Below are positions 1 to 13,507 of a stretch of 64,000 nucleotides of DNA, piece by piece. Origin of the DNA: Epiperipatus broadwayi (taxonomy: Eukaryota; Onychophora; Udeonychophora; Euonychophora; Peripatidae); the NCBI GenBank assembly GCA_028023455.1, contig JAQFVV010012507.1, positions 1,366,001 through 1,430,000 on the forward strand, given 5' to 3'. A model generated the notes under the pieces. The model did not search any database. It saw nothing but the letters and a program-made list of their open reading frames with translations, and was not told the DNA's origin. The position numbers were made by a program, and so were the translations under genes. Every line of letters begins with the position of its first letter. Within the stretch, counting starts at the first letter, position 1.

Positions 1-2
1 TA

Positions 3-866
3 GAAGGTTTAAAATGGAGTAAATCTTTTGAACAAAAAATGTCAATTCAGTATTTAGATATTAAAGTTACCCGTAATAAAAATAAATTAGATTATTGTAT
101 GGTAATAAAAGATATTGAAAAAAGAGGATATATTTCTTGGTATTCAAATGTGCCAATAGCACATAAATTATCCGGTTTAAAATTATTTTTATTTAGGAAT
201 AATAAATTATGTAAATATAGTTCTGATAAAATAAGTAACATAAATGTATTTATTATGGATTTGTTAAATGTTGGATATGATCATAAATTAATTTATAATA
301 TTGTTACTAAGTTTAATAATAATAGAAATATTTTAGATGCTATAGATATTGATAAGATAAAATATACTTGGATATCAATACCATTTATTTGTAATGAACA
401 AGTGAAATTTATAGAACAGATATATAAAAATATATGTCGAGTTGCATTTTATACTACTCCTAATTTAAATAGATTAATAAATAATTCAAAAAATAGGTGT
501 AGTATTTTAAATCAAAGTTGTGCAATATATAAATGGCTACGTGTTTGTGGAAAGGCATATATTGGGGAATCTCGATGTACATTGGAGAAAAGATCAAAGG
601 AGCATTTGTTGTTATATAAACGAGTGCAAAAATCAAGACAAGAGAATGTTAGAAATGATGATGTATCACCATCAGTATTCTTTGATCATAATGTAACATG
701 TAATTATGGTTTTGATTTTGATTTTAATAAAGTTAAGATTTTGTGTATTGAAAGAAATAATAATAAACACAAAATTAAAGAAGCTATGTTAATAAAAAGT
801 GAAAAGCAACAGTTGATAAACAGACAGGCCACCAATATAAAAATTAATGAATTGTGGGAAAATTGA
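3..866 (+). CDS. Penelope-like element, 3' part of ORF (RT thumb + GIY-YIG endonuclease)
   Basis: The frame is open from base 3 and so runs in from outside the window; the first ATG (39) is internal, not a true start. Residues are numbered from that Met. Residues 1-90 resemble the end of the Penelope-type reverse transcriptase (IQYLDIKVTR, then AHKLSGLKLF, like the usual 'NFLDL..', 'HKMA..' blocks). Residues 161-177 give the endonuclease core, CAIYK then CGKAYIGE, with Arg185 in the TLEKRSKEH helix and an acidic KEAMLIKSE helix near 248. The ORF ends with NRQATNIKINELW, which fits the usual Penelope C-terminus. In this family the RT primes from a nick made by the GIY-YIG domain in the nucleus. 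There is no frameshift or internal stop over 288 codons, unlike every other element here, so the copy may be young. Seen: motifs. Known: domain pairing. Inferred: recent activity. Confidence 0.88.
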   Translation, partial: EGLKWSKSFEQKMSIQYLDIKVTRNKNKLDYCMVIKDIEKRGYISWYSNVPIAHKLSGLKLFLFRNNKLCKYSSDKISNINVFIMDLLNVGYDHKLIYNIVTKFNNNRNILDAIDIDKIKYTWISIPFICNEQVKFIEQIYKNICRVAFYTTPNLNRLINNSKNRCSILNQSCAIYKWLRVCGKAYIGESRCTLEKRSKEHLLLYKRVQKSRQENVRNDDVSPSVFFDHNVTCNYGFDFDFNKVKILCIERNNNKHKIKEAMLIKSEKQQLINRQATNIKINELWEN

Positions 867-869
867 TGT

Positions 870-3800
870 ATGATGTATTACTTTTTGTTTACATTTGTAA
901 CGGTTTTTTCTAATATAATTTGAATCTAGTTGACAACGACTACATAGATAGTTGAAAGTACTTCTATTAAATTGGTATATATTTGTTTTTTTAAAATATT
1001 GTTTTACTGTATTAATTATTGTATTGTTTTGAATATATATATATATATATACATAATTTCATTTTAATATGGTTTATTTGCTAATCCAACTGCTGAAAAA
1101 TTTGAAGACTTAATTTATATTAAAAAAAAGTATATGTACATGCATAATGCATATGTAAATAGGGTTGATTCTAGTGCAATCTTGTATTTTTTAACACTGG
1201 TATAAGAACCATATCATCATTTAATGCCCTCCTATTGATTTAAAAACTATATAACATCTCTTCTAAGTTCTATTAAGAAAGTGCCCCCAAAATTCTTTAG
1301 CTATTTTAGTGGAAGAAACCAATTGTTATATTTTTTTTTAGTTAATATATCTATCATGAAACAAAAGAAAATGCAAGGTGTGGTATAATGGCTTTTAAAA
1401 TTTATTGATTAAACAGTGTAAGTGTAAAATATTCTTCCTTTAATTTAATGTAATGTAAATCCTTAAAATTCTTAGATACCTGGATATCTTTCAATATTGA
1501 AATAACAAGCATTCAAAAAATTAAAAAATGAAGTATTGTAAATATTCTAATATTAAATGAATGATAATTTTGTTGATAGAAAATGTAACAAGTTATGCAT
1601 GAAAGATTCTGAGTGAAGCAAAGTAAAAAATAAGAATTATTTTTAATTAATTAATATATTGGTTAGATTATCCTATTCTAAACTATTATGTAAATAAAAA
1701 AAATAAAAGTATAAACAATCATAAATTTTTAATATTCTACTATATCTTTTGTTGAACAAAATTAACTATTTATTACAGAATTCATTTTGTTTTAATTAAC
1801 TAATTTTATTTTCTATGAATCTTGGGAAGAGTCTTTTTCATGTGATTAAAAAAAATTACATATTTAAAAAAATAAATTATCTTATTTGCAAATATATATT
1901 AAAATTGCACAAATTAATACTTATAATATACAAATAATTACTTATTTATTATTAATAGGATTTTGAATCGATATTTGAAAAAATAAAATACATATAATGC
2001 AGAAAAATATGTTTTAATTTTCTTCAATGTAATTTAATATTTTTTTGCAAATTCTGATCCAATATTTTAAAAATACTAATGAAGAAAATTATTCTTGACT
2101 TGTGGTGATTTCTTATTAACATAACCAAAATATTGTGAAACATTTACATATAAAACATAATTGAAAAATCTTCTTAACAGCATAATCAAAACTTCTCTAC
2201 AATTGTACTACTTTGCATATGATATTCATTGTAAGGCTTATAATTTACAAAGTTTTGCTAAAAAAAAAATGTAGTTTCATTAAGCATGTAATAAAATGTT
2301 TTACTTTTATGGTTTTCTCAAAAGACATAGATTATGCAGATTCAGAACCTTGATAAATGTGAGGTCTGCACACTGCCCTCAGATCAGTTCTGTCCATGGG
2401 ATTAGGGGCACTGAAATTTAAATTTCATAAAAACATCTCTTACTCACATGGCAGACCAGTATCTGTATTTATTACAGAAATTATAGACAGAAGTAAATTA
2501 GTAAGCTAGAGATATTTTGAAAAGAAAAAAACATGCTATAGGTATAACAATGTCAGATTAAAAAAATAAAGGAAGACATGAATACAAATAAAATTAAAGC
2601 ACCCGATACTGAATCTGAATAATAATAATCAATTTAATATATATATATGTGTGTGTGTGTGTGTGTTAAATTAAATACTTTCATAGTTTAATTATGTAAA
2701 CAAAGAAATAAATTTGATTTATTTTTGTATAATGGCCAGAAAAATGTATTAGCAATGGTATTGCTGGGAAACTATCAATTACTATTGACAACATTTGACC
2801 TGTACATAATCCAACTCATCCTTTCTTATTTGAAAAGACCCTAGTGAGAATTTATATTTAAACATTTTATTTTTACAGTTAAACCTTTTTTTCTGTATCA
2901 TATATAAACAATATTTATATTATATATTACAAATGTAAGCTTTCAAATGATAGACATTCTAAAAAGTAATATTTGAAATTTGCAAAATAGGAAACTAGTT
3001 TACTAAATGGAGTTCTTGACCATAATAATGATGCTTTGCATATTTGGACATAGATTAATTTATTTATTCAAGAAGTAGGTAGAATGAAATATTAAATATT
3101 TGAAATTTGTTTTTAAATACAAAAAATATTTAGGGTTAGACATTATAATATACATTTTTTGAAATTAGTAGTTAAGGTTATTGGCATTAAAATTTTAGAA
3201 TAAATATATTTATTGGTATTGATAAAAAAAATCATTTTTGTTAAAACTGCCTCTGCTATAACAAACATTTTATGACTTGTCTTCTTAAAAATAAATATTT
3301 TCAAATAAAATTTAATTGTAGTCACATATATTTTTAGTTTCAAATAGATATTTTACAAAAATATTACATTAAAAAACTTTAAATATGTAAACAAATTACT
3401 GAAAAATTATAATTTTTCTTTTCAAAAATGAAATATTCAGAAATTCATCTGTGGTGCAACAATCTGTCAATCAAAAAATAATTCTATTAAAATCAAAAGG
3501 AGGAAGGCATGGAACGTCTTTTATATGTAAAGTATATATTTTAATTTCCTAAAGATTTATCTGATACCACCATCTTCATATTTTTTTCAATTAATAATTT
3601 TAAATTGATTTCCATGACAAAATTAAACTTTGCATTAGATAAGTAGAAAATAACAAAAAAGATATAGCAATTGCCATTGGAACATCCAAAACAAAATCAG
3701 TAATGAAACTTGTTAAACTAAAACAATTTGTTCTAATAGTCTATAATAGTTTTTCTTATTTTGGGTTTAGCATACATAGATCACTGGGCAAATACAACAA

Positions 3801-3870
3801 CATTTGTAAGATACAAAAGGAAAGTAAAATTCTAACATCTCATTAATATTATAAAAAAATCTATTGGAGA
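870..3870. other. AT-rich stretch without recognisable gene
   Basis: Three kilobases of very AT-rich DNA with short poly-A/T runs. It holds a short AT repeat near 1037-1052 and an AT run passing into GT at about 2637-2666. A slightly less AT-rich patch at 2340-2460 may be a mobile-element remnant, but I could not classify it. The small open frame at 3143-3343 (reverse) has no recognisable motif and biased low-complexity composition. Confidence 0.6.
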
Positions 3871-3879
3871 TTAGTGAAT

Positions 3880-4740
3880 ACAATTTCTCAAAAATGTGCT
3901 TTTATTATAGATGTGCTCAACTGGATTGACAAAGTTGAAGCAGCAAAATTTAATGACTTCTACAGTATAAAAAATGCATGACCAATGGAATCCCCCTATC
4001 ACTAGGGTCATACGCAGCTTGATAAAAGACAAAACAAAAGACAAAATTATACTGATATTCATTGAAAAATTATCAGTGTACCATACATAAACAATATGTT
4101 GATGAGATTATATTATGTGCTCTTAAATAAACTTTTTCAAATGTGAGAATTACTGGAGAAGAATTCAATCTTAACATGGACTATTAAATGTGAAAATGTC
4201 ATGCACAGTTTAATGTATTTAAATATGGCAATCCAAAAAATAGGTTGTGTCATACAATATGGTTAAACCATTTAAAATTAGAGGCACTATTCATGCACAA
4301 TCTAAAACATCAATGGCTCATAAATTAGCAGCATTTAAAGCATTTGTTAAGAGAAATTTAACACTTTGTAAATATGAATCAGATAGAAAAACTAACATAA
4401 ATAGATACATAAAACATCTATGTAGGGTAAGTTATAGCAAAAACACTCTGATGAAAGTTATTAAACAATACTATAGAAATATAAAGTGAACTTTAAAACC
4501 ACTTTGGAACATAAAACATGGGCTAGCCCTTTTTATATTCCAAGATTAACAAGCAAAATAAAGATAAACTTTCAAAGTTAGTTTCTGTATTCCTTCTAAC
4601 TTTAATAGATTGACTAACAACACAAAAGACAAATTACAAAAGAAGAATGCTCTGCAGATAGTATACAAGATTCGGTGTAATAAATCAGGCTGCATGGCTG
4701 TATATTAGAGAGAATTAAAAGCTATTATCTCAACAAGATT
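3880..4740 (+). pseudogene. Decayed Penelope-like element (RT motif C, thumb, GIY-YIG remnant)
   Basis: Read across several frames, this stretch follows the order of a Penelope-like protein. A degenerate GIPLSLGS block lies near 3985-4010, where the family has 'GIPMGSPLSP'. A KQYVDEIIL block near 4090-4120 stands where the RT catalytic YVDD is expected, so the second Asp is Glu here. The clearest part is the open frame 4247-4489 (80 codons), with AHKLAAFKAFVKR and CKYESDRKTNIN, which lines up with AHKLSGLKLF and CKYSSDKISNIN in the element at the window start. Downstream, frames broken by stops still spell TWASPFYIPRL, LTNNTKDKLQKKNALQ and VYKIRCNKSGC, matching TWISIPF, LINNSKNRCSILNQ and the GIY-YIG start. 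It is inactive by frameshifts and stops, and belongs to the same family as the 3-866 copy. Confidence 0.7.
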
Positions 4741-4744
4741 AACA

Positions 4745-5142
4745 TAAATACTTATTTAGTCATGCTAAAAACAACCTGTAATAAAATTCTGCTTTTCCAG
4801 GACCACAAAAAATAATTTTGTCATAAATTTGACCCACAAACACTTAATCTAGTGTGTATGGAGTGTAATGACTGAAAAAAAGTCAAGAAGGCATGATTTA
4901 TTGCCAATCATAGAAATGTAATAAAAAAGAAAACATACAATAATCTAACAAACGGAATATTTAAATAAATCAATTTAAATAAAAATTCATGCATAATTAC
5001 ATTACAAAGTAAATAAAGCAGCAACAATAATTAATTTATGATAGCTATGATTATGGGGAACTTCACTGAAAATGCACTCAGCTTTAGGTTATAACAAAGA
5101 AAGAAATCACTTCCTTATGTAGATAAACAAACAGATGCAAAT

Positions 5143-5186
<44 letters not shown>

Positions 5187-5380
5187 TTGCATATATTTTA
5201 TATAGGGTATATATATATATATATATATATATAACCCTTGAAAACATTTGTATGACTATATATATATATATAACAAAATTGTACTATTAGAAAAAAAAGT
5301 TGTTTCACTTATAAAAAATAAGAAAAAAATAGCATGGCTAATAGAAAGAGGGACAACCTCATACATGTACAATTGAGTTC
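4745..5380. other. AT-rich stretch with two AT microsatellites
   Basis: No gene is recognisable. An AT dinucleotide run lies at about 5148-5182, a second at about 5210-5233 and a short third near 5259-5272. The runs are separated by short unique pieces that themselves repeat (aaatttgcatat, tgaatata), suggesting slippage and local duplication. Confidence 0.6.
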
Positions 5381-5384
5381 TGCA

Positions 5385-7349
5385 AAGAATTGTGTAGTAA
5401 TAAAGAACAAGAAAATAAAATATGTACCAAAGGATTTAAAAATTCAATAGTGATATTTAAAAAAAAATGAGACTGGAGATTATACATTACATACCTATCT
5501 AATGGTCTATCACTTTTATATAAGATAATTACTAAGAGTTTATAATTTGTTTACAAAAAACAGTGGATTCAAAAGCAATTAATTGTACAATCTTGATTCA
5601 TGAATGATTTTAACACAGCAGATCACATTCAGATATTAAAAAGTTATGGACCAATCATAGAAGTTTTGATTGCTTTGTCTTCGATTTGGAAAAGAAGAAA
5701 AAGAATTTGATTTCTTAAGTATTTCTGCAATGAATAATGTTTTGGAATATCAAGAAAGAGACTCAGGATGTTGTCAACTTTAAAAAAATACTTATCAAAA
5801 TGCAACAATAATGATTATATCACATAGTATCATCAAAAAAATTAACATTATTTAAATAAACAAATTTAAACCATTTAAATTTTGCAAATGAGGTCATTAT
5901 TTTTACAAACGAATGCTTCAGATCTTCAGTAAATATTACAAAAGTTATCCAATAAAAGCAAAAAAAATTATAAGTAAATGCTAAAAAAACTAAAATAATG
6001 TTTTGCCTTTTTTAATTGCTCTGATTTGGTGCTTCTTACATATGTATCTAATACTTGAATACTTAACAGAAAAACAATATAGAATTTTTAGTAATAAAGA
6101 AGTATCAGAAACAAAATACATGAGTGAAAGAACAAGGATTTACTACTGACTTTGTTAAAAGAATTAAGAGGCTAAAGTGATAACTGAATTAAATATATTT
6201 TTAAAAGCATAATAATAGATAAATATTGAAGTTTAAAACTGAATAGTAAAAAATTGTAAAATATCTTAAAAGTGATTACACCTGGGTCTCGTTTTATGTG
6301 GTAGATAGGTTCCACAGAAAACCCCGCATTAAAAAAATCGCACAAAAATACACTTAATTTACTATGAAAAATGGGGGATAGGTGCTGTAATTTTCAGAAT
6401 TCGCCTAAAAGCAAAGGAACAAAGAAAAATTACTTTAAAATTCACATTAAAAAAATAAGCAAATAAAGTATTACTAATAAAAAATTTCAAATATTTGAAA
6501 AATATTAATACAAGACAAACTTTTTTTACTTTTTTTATTACTACAATATTTAATTTTACATTTTTCATACATATTTTAATCATTACCGCTAGTGTTCATT
6601 GTAAACTGGTAAGAAATCAGATTCGACATGATGTGATGTATTGTGGCTTTTCTTTAAACAAAGTCAAGAATCTCTCAGCAATTATGCACAGAGAAACCTG
6701 TTAAGCTGCTCTATTTTTATTCCTGATGTGATGTACAACTAGCGCCATTTTCAGTCTTGTGATGTATTAATGGTTTTCTGTTTCTATATAAAAAAATAAG
6801 ATTGCAATCAAAACATTATCATTAGAAAGATTATTTTCAGTTTATAAAATCTTCATTTTTTTATTTTAAAAATCTAAAAGATTATTTATTTCTGTTATAT
6901 ATAACATAATACATTTTAAAAGTTTAAATTTTTTGAATATTTATTGCGATATTTTTATATGTAAGTATAAATCTATTATTATTATTATTATTTACTCATT
7001 AGTATAAATAGGCTATTTACTTAGAAGCCAAATTCTAAATACAGCTTCAGGCCATATTCACGTTAGTTGCTAATATAACATTTTGAAGAAAAAAAACTAT
7101 TTCAAGCCAAAATAAATTATTAATAATTTAATTTTCTTGATATCTAATAAATATAGTGAAATATGAAAGTTATTGAGAAGAAATATGAATCATATAACTT
7201 CAAAATTGCATTAAAATAATCCACATAAAATGAGACCCAGGTGTATATATGATATGGATGGATGAAAGTTTGCCAGAATGATGTATTAAAAGAAAAGCTA
7301 TGGATAAACAAAAGTTACACTTGGGGAGACCTTCATCCTGCAGTTGATT

Positions 7350-7350
<1 letters not shown>
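5385..7350 (+). pseudogene. RTE-type LINE relic, interrupted by a DNA transposon
   Basis: Conceptual translation over many breaks gives the order of an RTE reverse transcriptase. Around 5480-5550 there is an equivalent of 'NYRPISLLS..YKIITKSL'. TADHIQILK follows near 5625 where RTE proteins have 'TIDHIQVL'. A degraded motif A lies near 5660-5720. FANEVIIFTNE near 5884-5916 stands in place of FADDIVLFANN, so both catalytic Asp codons have changed. RIKRLKW near 6160 matches the C-terminal 'KLKWxWAGH' block. The sequence then breaks at a TA-flanked inverted-repeat element (6279-7243) and seems to resume at 7246 with ..YGWMKVCQNDV. Nothing is translatable; the value is the nesting order. RTE assignment is fairly safe from the motif series, although each block alone is weak. 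Confidence 0.6.
6279..7243. mobile_element. Non-autonomous Tc1/mariner or pogo-like DNA transposon (965 bp)
   Basis: The ends form a 23-bp terminal inverted repeat, CACCTGGGTCTC... at 6279-6301 and its complement ending at 7243, with one mismatch. Both ends abut TA (6277-6278 and 7244-7245), the target duplication expected of the Tc1/mariner/pogo superfamily. Just inside the left end lies GTTCCACAGAAAACCCCGC, reminiscent of pogo/Tigger subterminal sequence, but that is an impression only. The short open frames inside (6362-6583 reverse, 6495-6704 forward) show no DDE transposase motif, so the copy would depend on a transposase elsewhere. It sits inside the RTE relic and is therefore the younger insertion. 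Confidence 0.75.
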
Positions 7351-8724
<1,374 letters not shown>

Positions 8725-8725
<1 letters not shown>

Positions 8726-10800
8726 TGTAATGGTAGACATAAGCTGTTAAATTATTTTAAAATTAAAATAAAGGGGAAAATAGGTCTCAAGTAAAAAGTG
8801 TTTTATTAAAAACTGAAAAAAAATTAATAGAGTTATGTTAACATGTATATATTGCACAGATGGAAAACTTTAAAACTATTTTTAAAAAAAAAGTATTTGA
8901 AAATATTTTTTTAAAAAAAGTAAAGATATAAAGATTGATATTTTTGAAAATAGAAATAAATGTTGATTTCTATCATGTTTAATCTAAAAAAAATGGAAAT
9001 GATTGTTTTATCAATTAAATGATTGTTTTAAAGCAAACTAGCCCTTGGGGCACTTAAATAATTGAAAGACCAGATAAGGGAATAAAAAAATTAGATTGAC
9101 CAATGCAAGCATAACGCCACAGCACAGACCAAAAATGGAACATTAGAATCAGTGACATCATGTTAGTTCGATCTGTAGGATTTCTGATAAAAAAACCATA
9201 AAAGTATAAAAGGCAAAATAACTGTTGTTGTAGCATGCTGAGTATTAATCTACATATGAACTGTAGTTGTATTGCAGACTCCACAATGTAGGAGTCAGCA
9301 ATAGATTTACTTTTCTGACAACCAGCTGAGGCCTTCCGATGACAGTTCTTGACCAAATGAATAGCAGTGGCTTCATTTCAAAGAAGGACAAACAATCTAT
9401 ATAAGTGATCACAAAGATGGACCTTTAAATCTGTGGAATCCATAAAGTGTGAACTCTTGTGTTTATCTAATATGAACTTTTTTAAATTTGCAATTAGTAA
9501 TGGAAAATAAGAACTTTTATCTGACCTAGAAGAAAAATTCCAAATCAATTCTTAATAACAATTTTTAAGCATATGTTTAATAATCATTTCCATTTTACAT
9601 TTTTATTTATTTATTATCTAAATTATTAAAATGTATTAAATTTAAGTTGGGTGTAGATAGCTGCATAGATTCATTAACATTTAGTTTTTTTTAAAGATTT
9701 TTCATATGCGTAAAATATTTATAACAGTAAATATGACACCTCATGCTGAGGATCTAAATGTATTTACTGGTATATTTTTTAAGTTGTTGTTGTCAATATG
9801 GCACCTTATGATGAGTGTCATTGGATTTACTTTATTGTAAATTTCCCCCAGCAATTTTCAATTAATAACTTTATTTTTAAAATCGTTATTTTAAAGGGGG
9901 TTTAATTTCAGACTATTTGTCTTGTAGTTAAGTCGATGCTAGTAGAAAGATATATGTGTGTTTATATTAATGCAATGTGAAGTGTGTTAGCACACAGGGC
10001 AAAGCCCACCTGAATGCATGACCCAAAGGCATAGTGTGTTGCAATGCATGCAGTTGTATTTCCTGTGACATTGACTTTTTTTAGCTCTATGAATAGGGAC
10101 TATAATTTGGTAGATATACCGCTCTCCTCCATACATAGCATTTTTCTTAAATATTATATACATGATTCCTTCACCAGACAGACACACATTCCTGTACTGA
10201 ATGAGAATCATGTTCTTCAAATAATGTCAATGTACATGCATATTCCTGACAGCATGGTTTTATGTTAGCATCTTCTTACTGCATTGGTTAACATCTGTAT
10301 ATCTGAAAGCAGGTATTGGGTTGGCTGCAAACTTTTAGTCTGAAGTTGAACGATTGTTTTTGAAAAGTTTTTAAATGAGTAATCTATGTAACTTATCCAT
10401 ACTTAACATTATAAAACAAACTTTTATAAACTGTCCATCTGTGTGGACTTACTCACATAATTTAAATTTAAAATTAATAGTAAAGTCTAAATTTATTCCT
10501 CAATTTTAAATATTTGTATATATGCGTTAATAAATGTTTTTGTGTGTTATTACTCGCAGTGGCTTATTATTTTTGATATTAAAATAATATATTTTTAGAA
10601 TTTAAATATTTTTCTTTATTCAAATAATTAAGAATTTAGATTATAAATCTCAGCTATTCCTAGAGCTAGTGACATGGGCTAATGGTCAATATAAAATGAA
10701 GTTGGATCTTAACAGTAAGTATCTGCCTATTATATACATTTTCCACGTTCAAATGGCCTGGTGGTGTCCTTGTATGGCAGATGCAGTAAGACACCGATTC
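8725..10800. other. AT-rich stretch with an unclassified less-AT patch
   Basis: No gene could be supported. A patch at about 9040-9440 is visibly less AT-rich and has a 100-codon reverse open frame (9054-9356). Its translation has no motif I recognise, so it may be a transposon remnant. A short motif, ATATGRCACCTYATG, recurs at 9733 and 9797. Overlapping frames on both strands at 9987-10268 are uninformative. Confidence 0.5.
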
Positions 10801-11550
10801 TCCCTGACCATTATACTATGAAGGGATGTAATCATAAACATAAGACCAAAGACATGAAAAAGATCTAAGATCCTCAAAATGCATATTTTGTGCTGAACCA
10901 GCATTCATCACTAGGCCCAGACTCCAATCTCTTACACATATCTTTATCATTGTTCAATATATATAGCAAATTTCTACATTGATAAATGTCAAATGTGCTG
11001 CTCTCACAACTTTAACACAAATGTGCATCTTGGGGATCGTGGATCTTTTCCTATATGATTTTGGTAATATGTTTATGATTACATCCCTTCATAAGGTGTT
11101 AAACATGGATAGAAACCAGTTCCTATCTTCTGTGAGAGTACAGAAATAAAAATTACGCTACAGAAATATTATTCACTATTGGATAATCTCTAGTCTCATA
11201 AATGATTAACAAATATTATTAATATACTTTCATTAAGAGATTTGTATTAAAGTTGTGAGAACAACATATCTGACACATCAATTAAACTGTAGTACCTTGC
11301 TATTTATATGTACTAAACAATGATAAAGATATGTGCAAGTGATTGTGATCTGGGCCAACTGATTAATGCTGGCTCAGCATAAAACATGTATCTTGAAGAT
11401 CATTGATCTTTTTCACATGTCTTTGGTAATATGTTTATGATTATACCCCTTCACAAGATGTTAAAAATGGATAGAAACTAGTCTCTATCTTGAGTGAGAA
11501 TAGTGTAGTGAAAATTACATTACAGAAATATTATTTAATACAAAATACAA
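10800..11550. repeat. Satellite-like units in opposing orientation
   Basis: From about 10820 to 11016 the sequence is a forward copy of the 7.5-8.7 kb unit (blocks GATGTAATCATAAACATA, GCTGAACCAG, GTCAAATGTGCTGC). At about 11017 it flips, and the complement follows for about 1.5 units to 11550. On the reversed side the block TAATATGTTTATGATTA recurs at 11065 and 11427, a period of 362 bp. The 11188-11205 stretch is the complement of the ATCCAATAATGAATAAT marker region. Here the place occupied by GATA at 7.8 kb holds only short ATATATAG or TATTTATATG. Confidence 0.8.
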
Positions 11551-12076
11551 GCTGCTTGGAAGTTTAATATTAGTTTATGAAATATTAAGCACTGTATTTT
11601 ATATAAACTGTTTTATGCCTTTTTTTTGTGATCATTTTTTTATTTCAATTTGTTTTTGTTTCATTTATTTATATTGCTATAGAGTTCAATCATTATGGAT
11701 TTTTAAAGTATCAGTCATCTTACTAACTATATCAATAAGATTCTGTGTTTGTCCAACATTATTTCCATCTTTTAATTATTCACAGGCCAATTCTAAATGT
11801 AATATATTCTAATTCCATAAGAAACTCACAAAAAATTGTATTGACTGTTAAAAATAAAAATATAAAATAATTTAATGGTTTATCGTTCGGAACTTCATTA
11901 GAAGATCAAAGACCGGAAGTGCCAGATCTGTACAACGATTAGTGGGCTATCAACTTCCAGATGTTACCACTTCACCACTGCCCTAAACTATGCAGGGAGA
12001 TGTTAAAAATAATAATTGCAAATTTTAAAAAAATAGATTCGGAAATTAAATGGTAAAATAATTTTACATACACTTA

Positions 12077-13077
12077 AACCGGGCTAATGCCTTGTCTGGC
12101 AGAATCAAAAACTGCATACATGGCTTAGATGAGAATAGACTACAAGAAATACTGTAACCCTTTGGTAAGGTCAACAGATTCAAATACCTGCCACAAGACA
12201 AAGCTGGGTTACAGATTTTTTCAAATATATCCTCATTTGAACTACACCTGAAACAAGGCAGTAACCCAAGTGATATTCCAACAGTGGTTAAATGCATGGG
12301 ACAACCAATGATCCTAACTTTTTAGGCATAAGGCCTCAATGCTTCTACTGTGGTCTAAGAAGACACCTTATCAGAGATTGTGTTGCAAGGTTCTGTGAAT
12401 TATGTGGCATCAAAAAGAACAGATATCACAAATGCAGCCAGCAGATTAAATACAATGCAACAAGTGTTGCTAATCAGATCAAACAATCACCCAACCAGTC
12501 AATAGCAACAGAACAATTTAATCAAATGAATGAACAATACAGAATTACTCAAAAACCATCCAAGAAATCCTATCAGAAATCACTTCAAACTTATTCAAAC
12601 ACTCCAAAATAACAAAATAAAAATAACTACAATACAAACTCCAATCAAAACATAAATAAGCAAACCACCTCAAATAAAACTAATCATGAAACAGACAACA
12701 AATCTCCCACAGATACTATCCAAAACAGATCATTTGAAACTGAATCTGATCCTACTAAAATAACAAAAGCAATCCCTACTCCTAAACACAAGAATAGTCA
12801 AGACCCTGGTCTGTCTTCTAACCAAAATCAGACAACACAATTAAATAAATACAACAGAGAACAAACCAACAAACCCAGCCTAACAGATGAAGAAACAGAA
12901 ATGGATACTTCAAATCAAAACCCCCAAAATAAAAATAAAAAATCTTCAGGAATACAGAAAGTTAGTTCAGAAGACGATGCACAAGTAAAACATATACCAA
13001 CAAATGCACAAAATCAAGATGCATCACACAACACAAACTCGTATGGAAAAGTGCCAACTGCAGAGAAAAAGCATTGA
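12077..13077 (+). pseudogene. LINE ORF1 (gag-like, CCHC zinc knuckle), broken
   Basis: The upstream part reads in one frame (HLNRANALSGRIKNC, later LKQGSNPSDIPTVVKCMG) with a stop at about 12167. A +/-1 shift at about 12290 leads into the frame opened by the ATG at 12292. That frame holds CFYCGLRRHLIRDC, a perfect C-x2-C-x4-H-x4-C knuckle (residues 18-31), then CELCGIKKNRYHKC, a degenerate second finger. It meets one TAA at 12610 and then stays open for another 155 codons to the stop at 13075-13077. That distal part is a Gln/Asn/Ser/Thr-rich tail of low complexity. ORF1 proteins of this kind bind the element's own RNA in the cytoplasm. The single stop plus one frameshift suggest moderate age. 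Confidence 0.7.
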
Positions 13078-13267
13078 AAAGCAACAGCTCAAAATGACCT
13101 TTCTCCACATAACAACCAAGATAAGCCAGATTCAGAACAAAGACTATATCCTCCATTCTGCACCGATAACCTATTACAAGACTCACTGCCAATAAATATA
13201 GATATATCTCATGAACCAGGAAAAAATCAGACAGCGGTAGATAATAGTGCTACAATTAACTACATTT

Positions 13268-13507
13268 ATGAAGTGTAAGATTTTTGGCATGAATGTCAGG
13301 GGAATAAACACCACTTCCAGAATATAGGCCATAAGGCATTGGTTCAAAATCCACTCTCCCCACATTTTATTTCCTGGTGAAGCCAAGCTCCACTCAGAGT
13401 CCAGCCAGAAGATTATGGAGGTGCTTGAAGGTCTTGGTTTCACAAAATTCACAATCAACTACACAGCTGCTGTTGGAGTTGGCATGCCATATCCACCGAA
13501 TCAGTAG
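13268..13507 (+). pseudogene. LINE ORF2 start: endonuclease N-terminus, truncated
   Basis: From the ATG at 13268 the frame reads MKCKIFGMNVRGINTT, the typical 'N(V/I)RGLN' start of an L1/Tx1-type apurinic endonuclease. A TAG follows at codon 20, after which the same frame reads RHWFKIHSPHILF, PGEAKLHSE and VLEGLGFTKF. The Glu of PGEAKL corresponds to the catalytic Glu of the usual 'LQETK' motif. A stop comes at 13505-13507 and homology fades by about 13620. In an intact element this domain nicks chromosomal DNA to prime reverse transcription; here the RT is absent and the fragment is dead. Confidence 0.68.

Noticed and set aside
9054-9356. 100-codon reverse open frame in a less AT-rich patch
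   Set aside because: No motif recognised, no neighbouring transposon ends, and codon content not convincing; a decayed element is possible but not supported.
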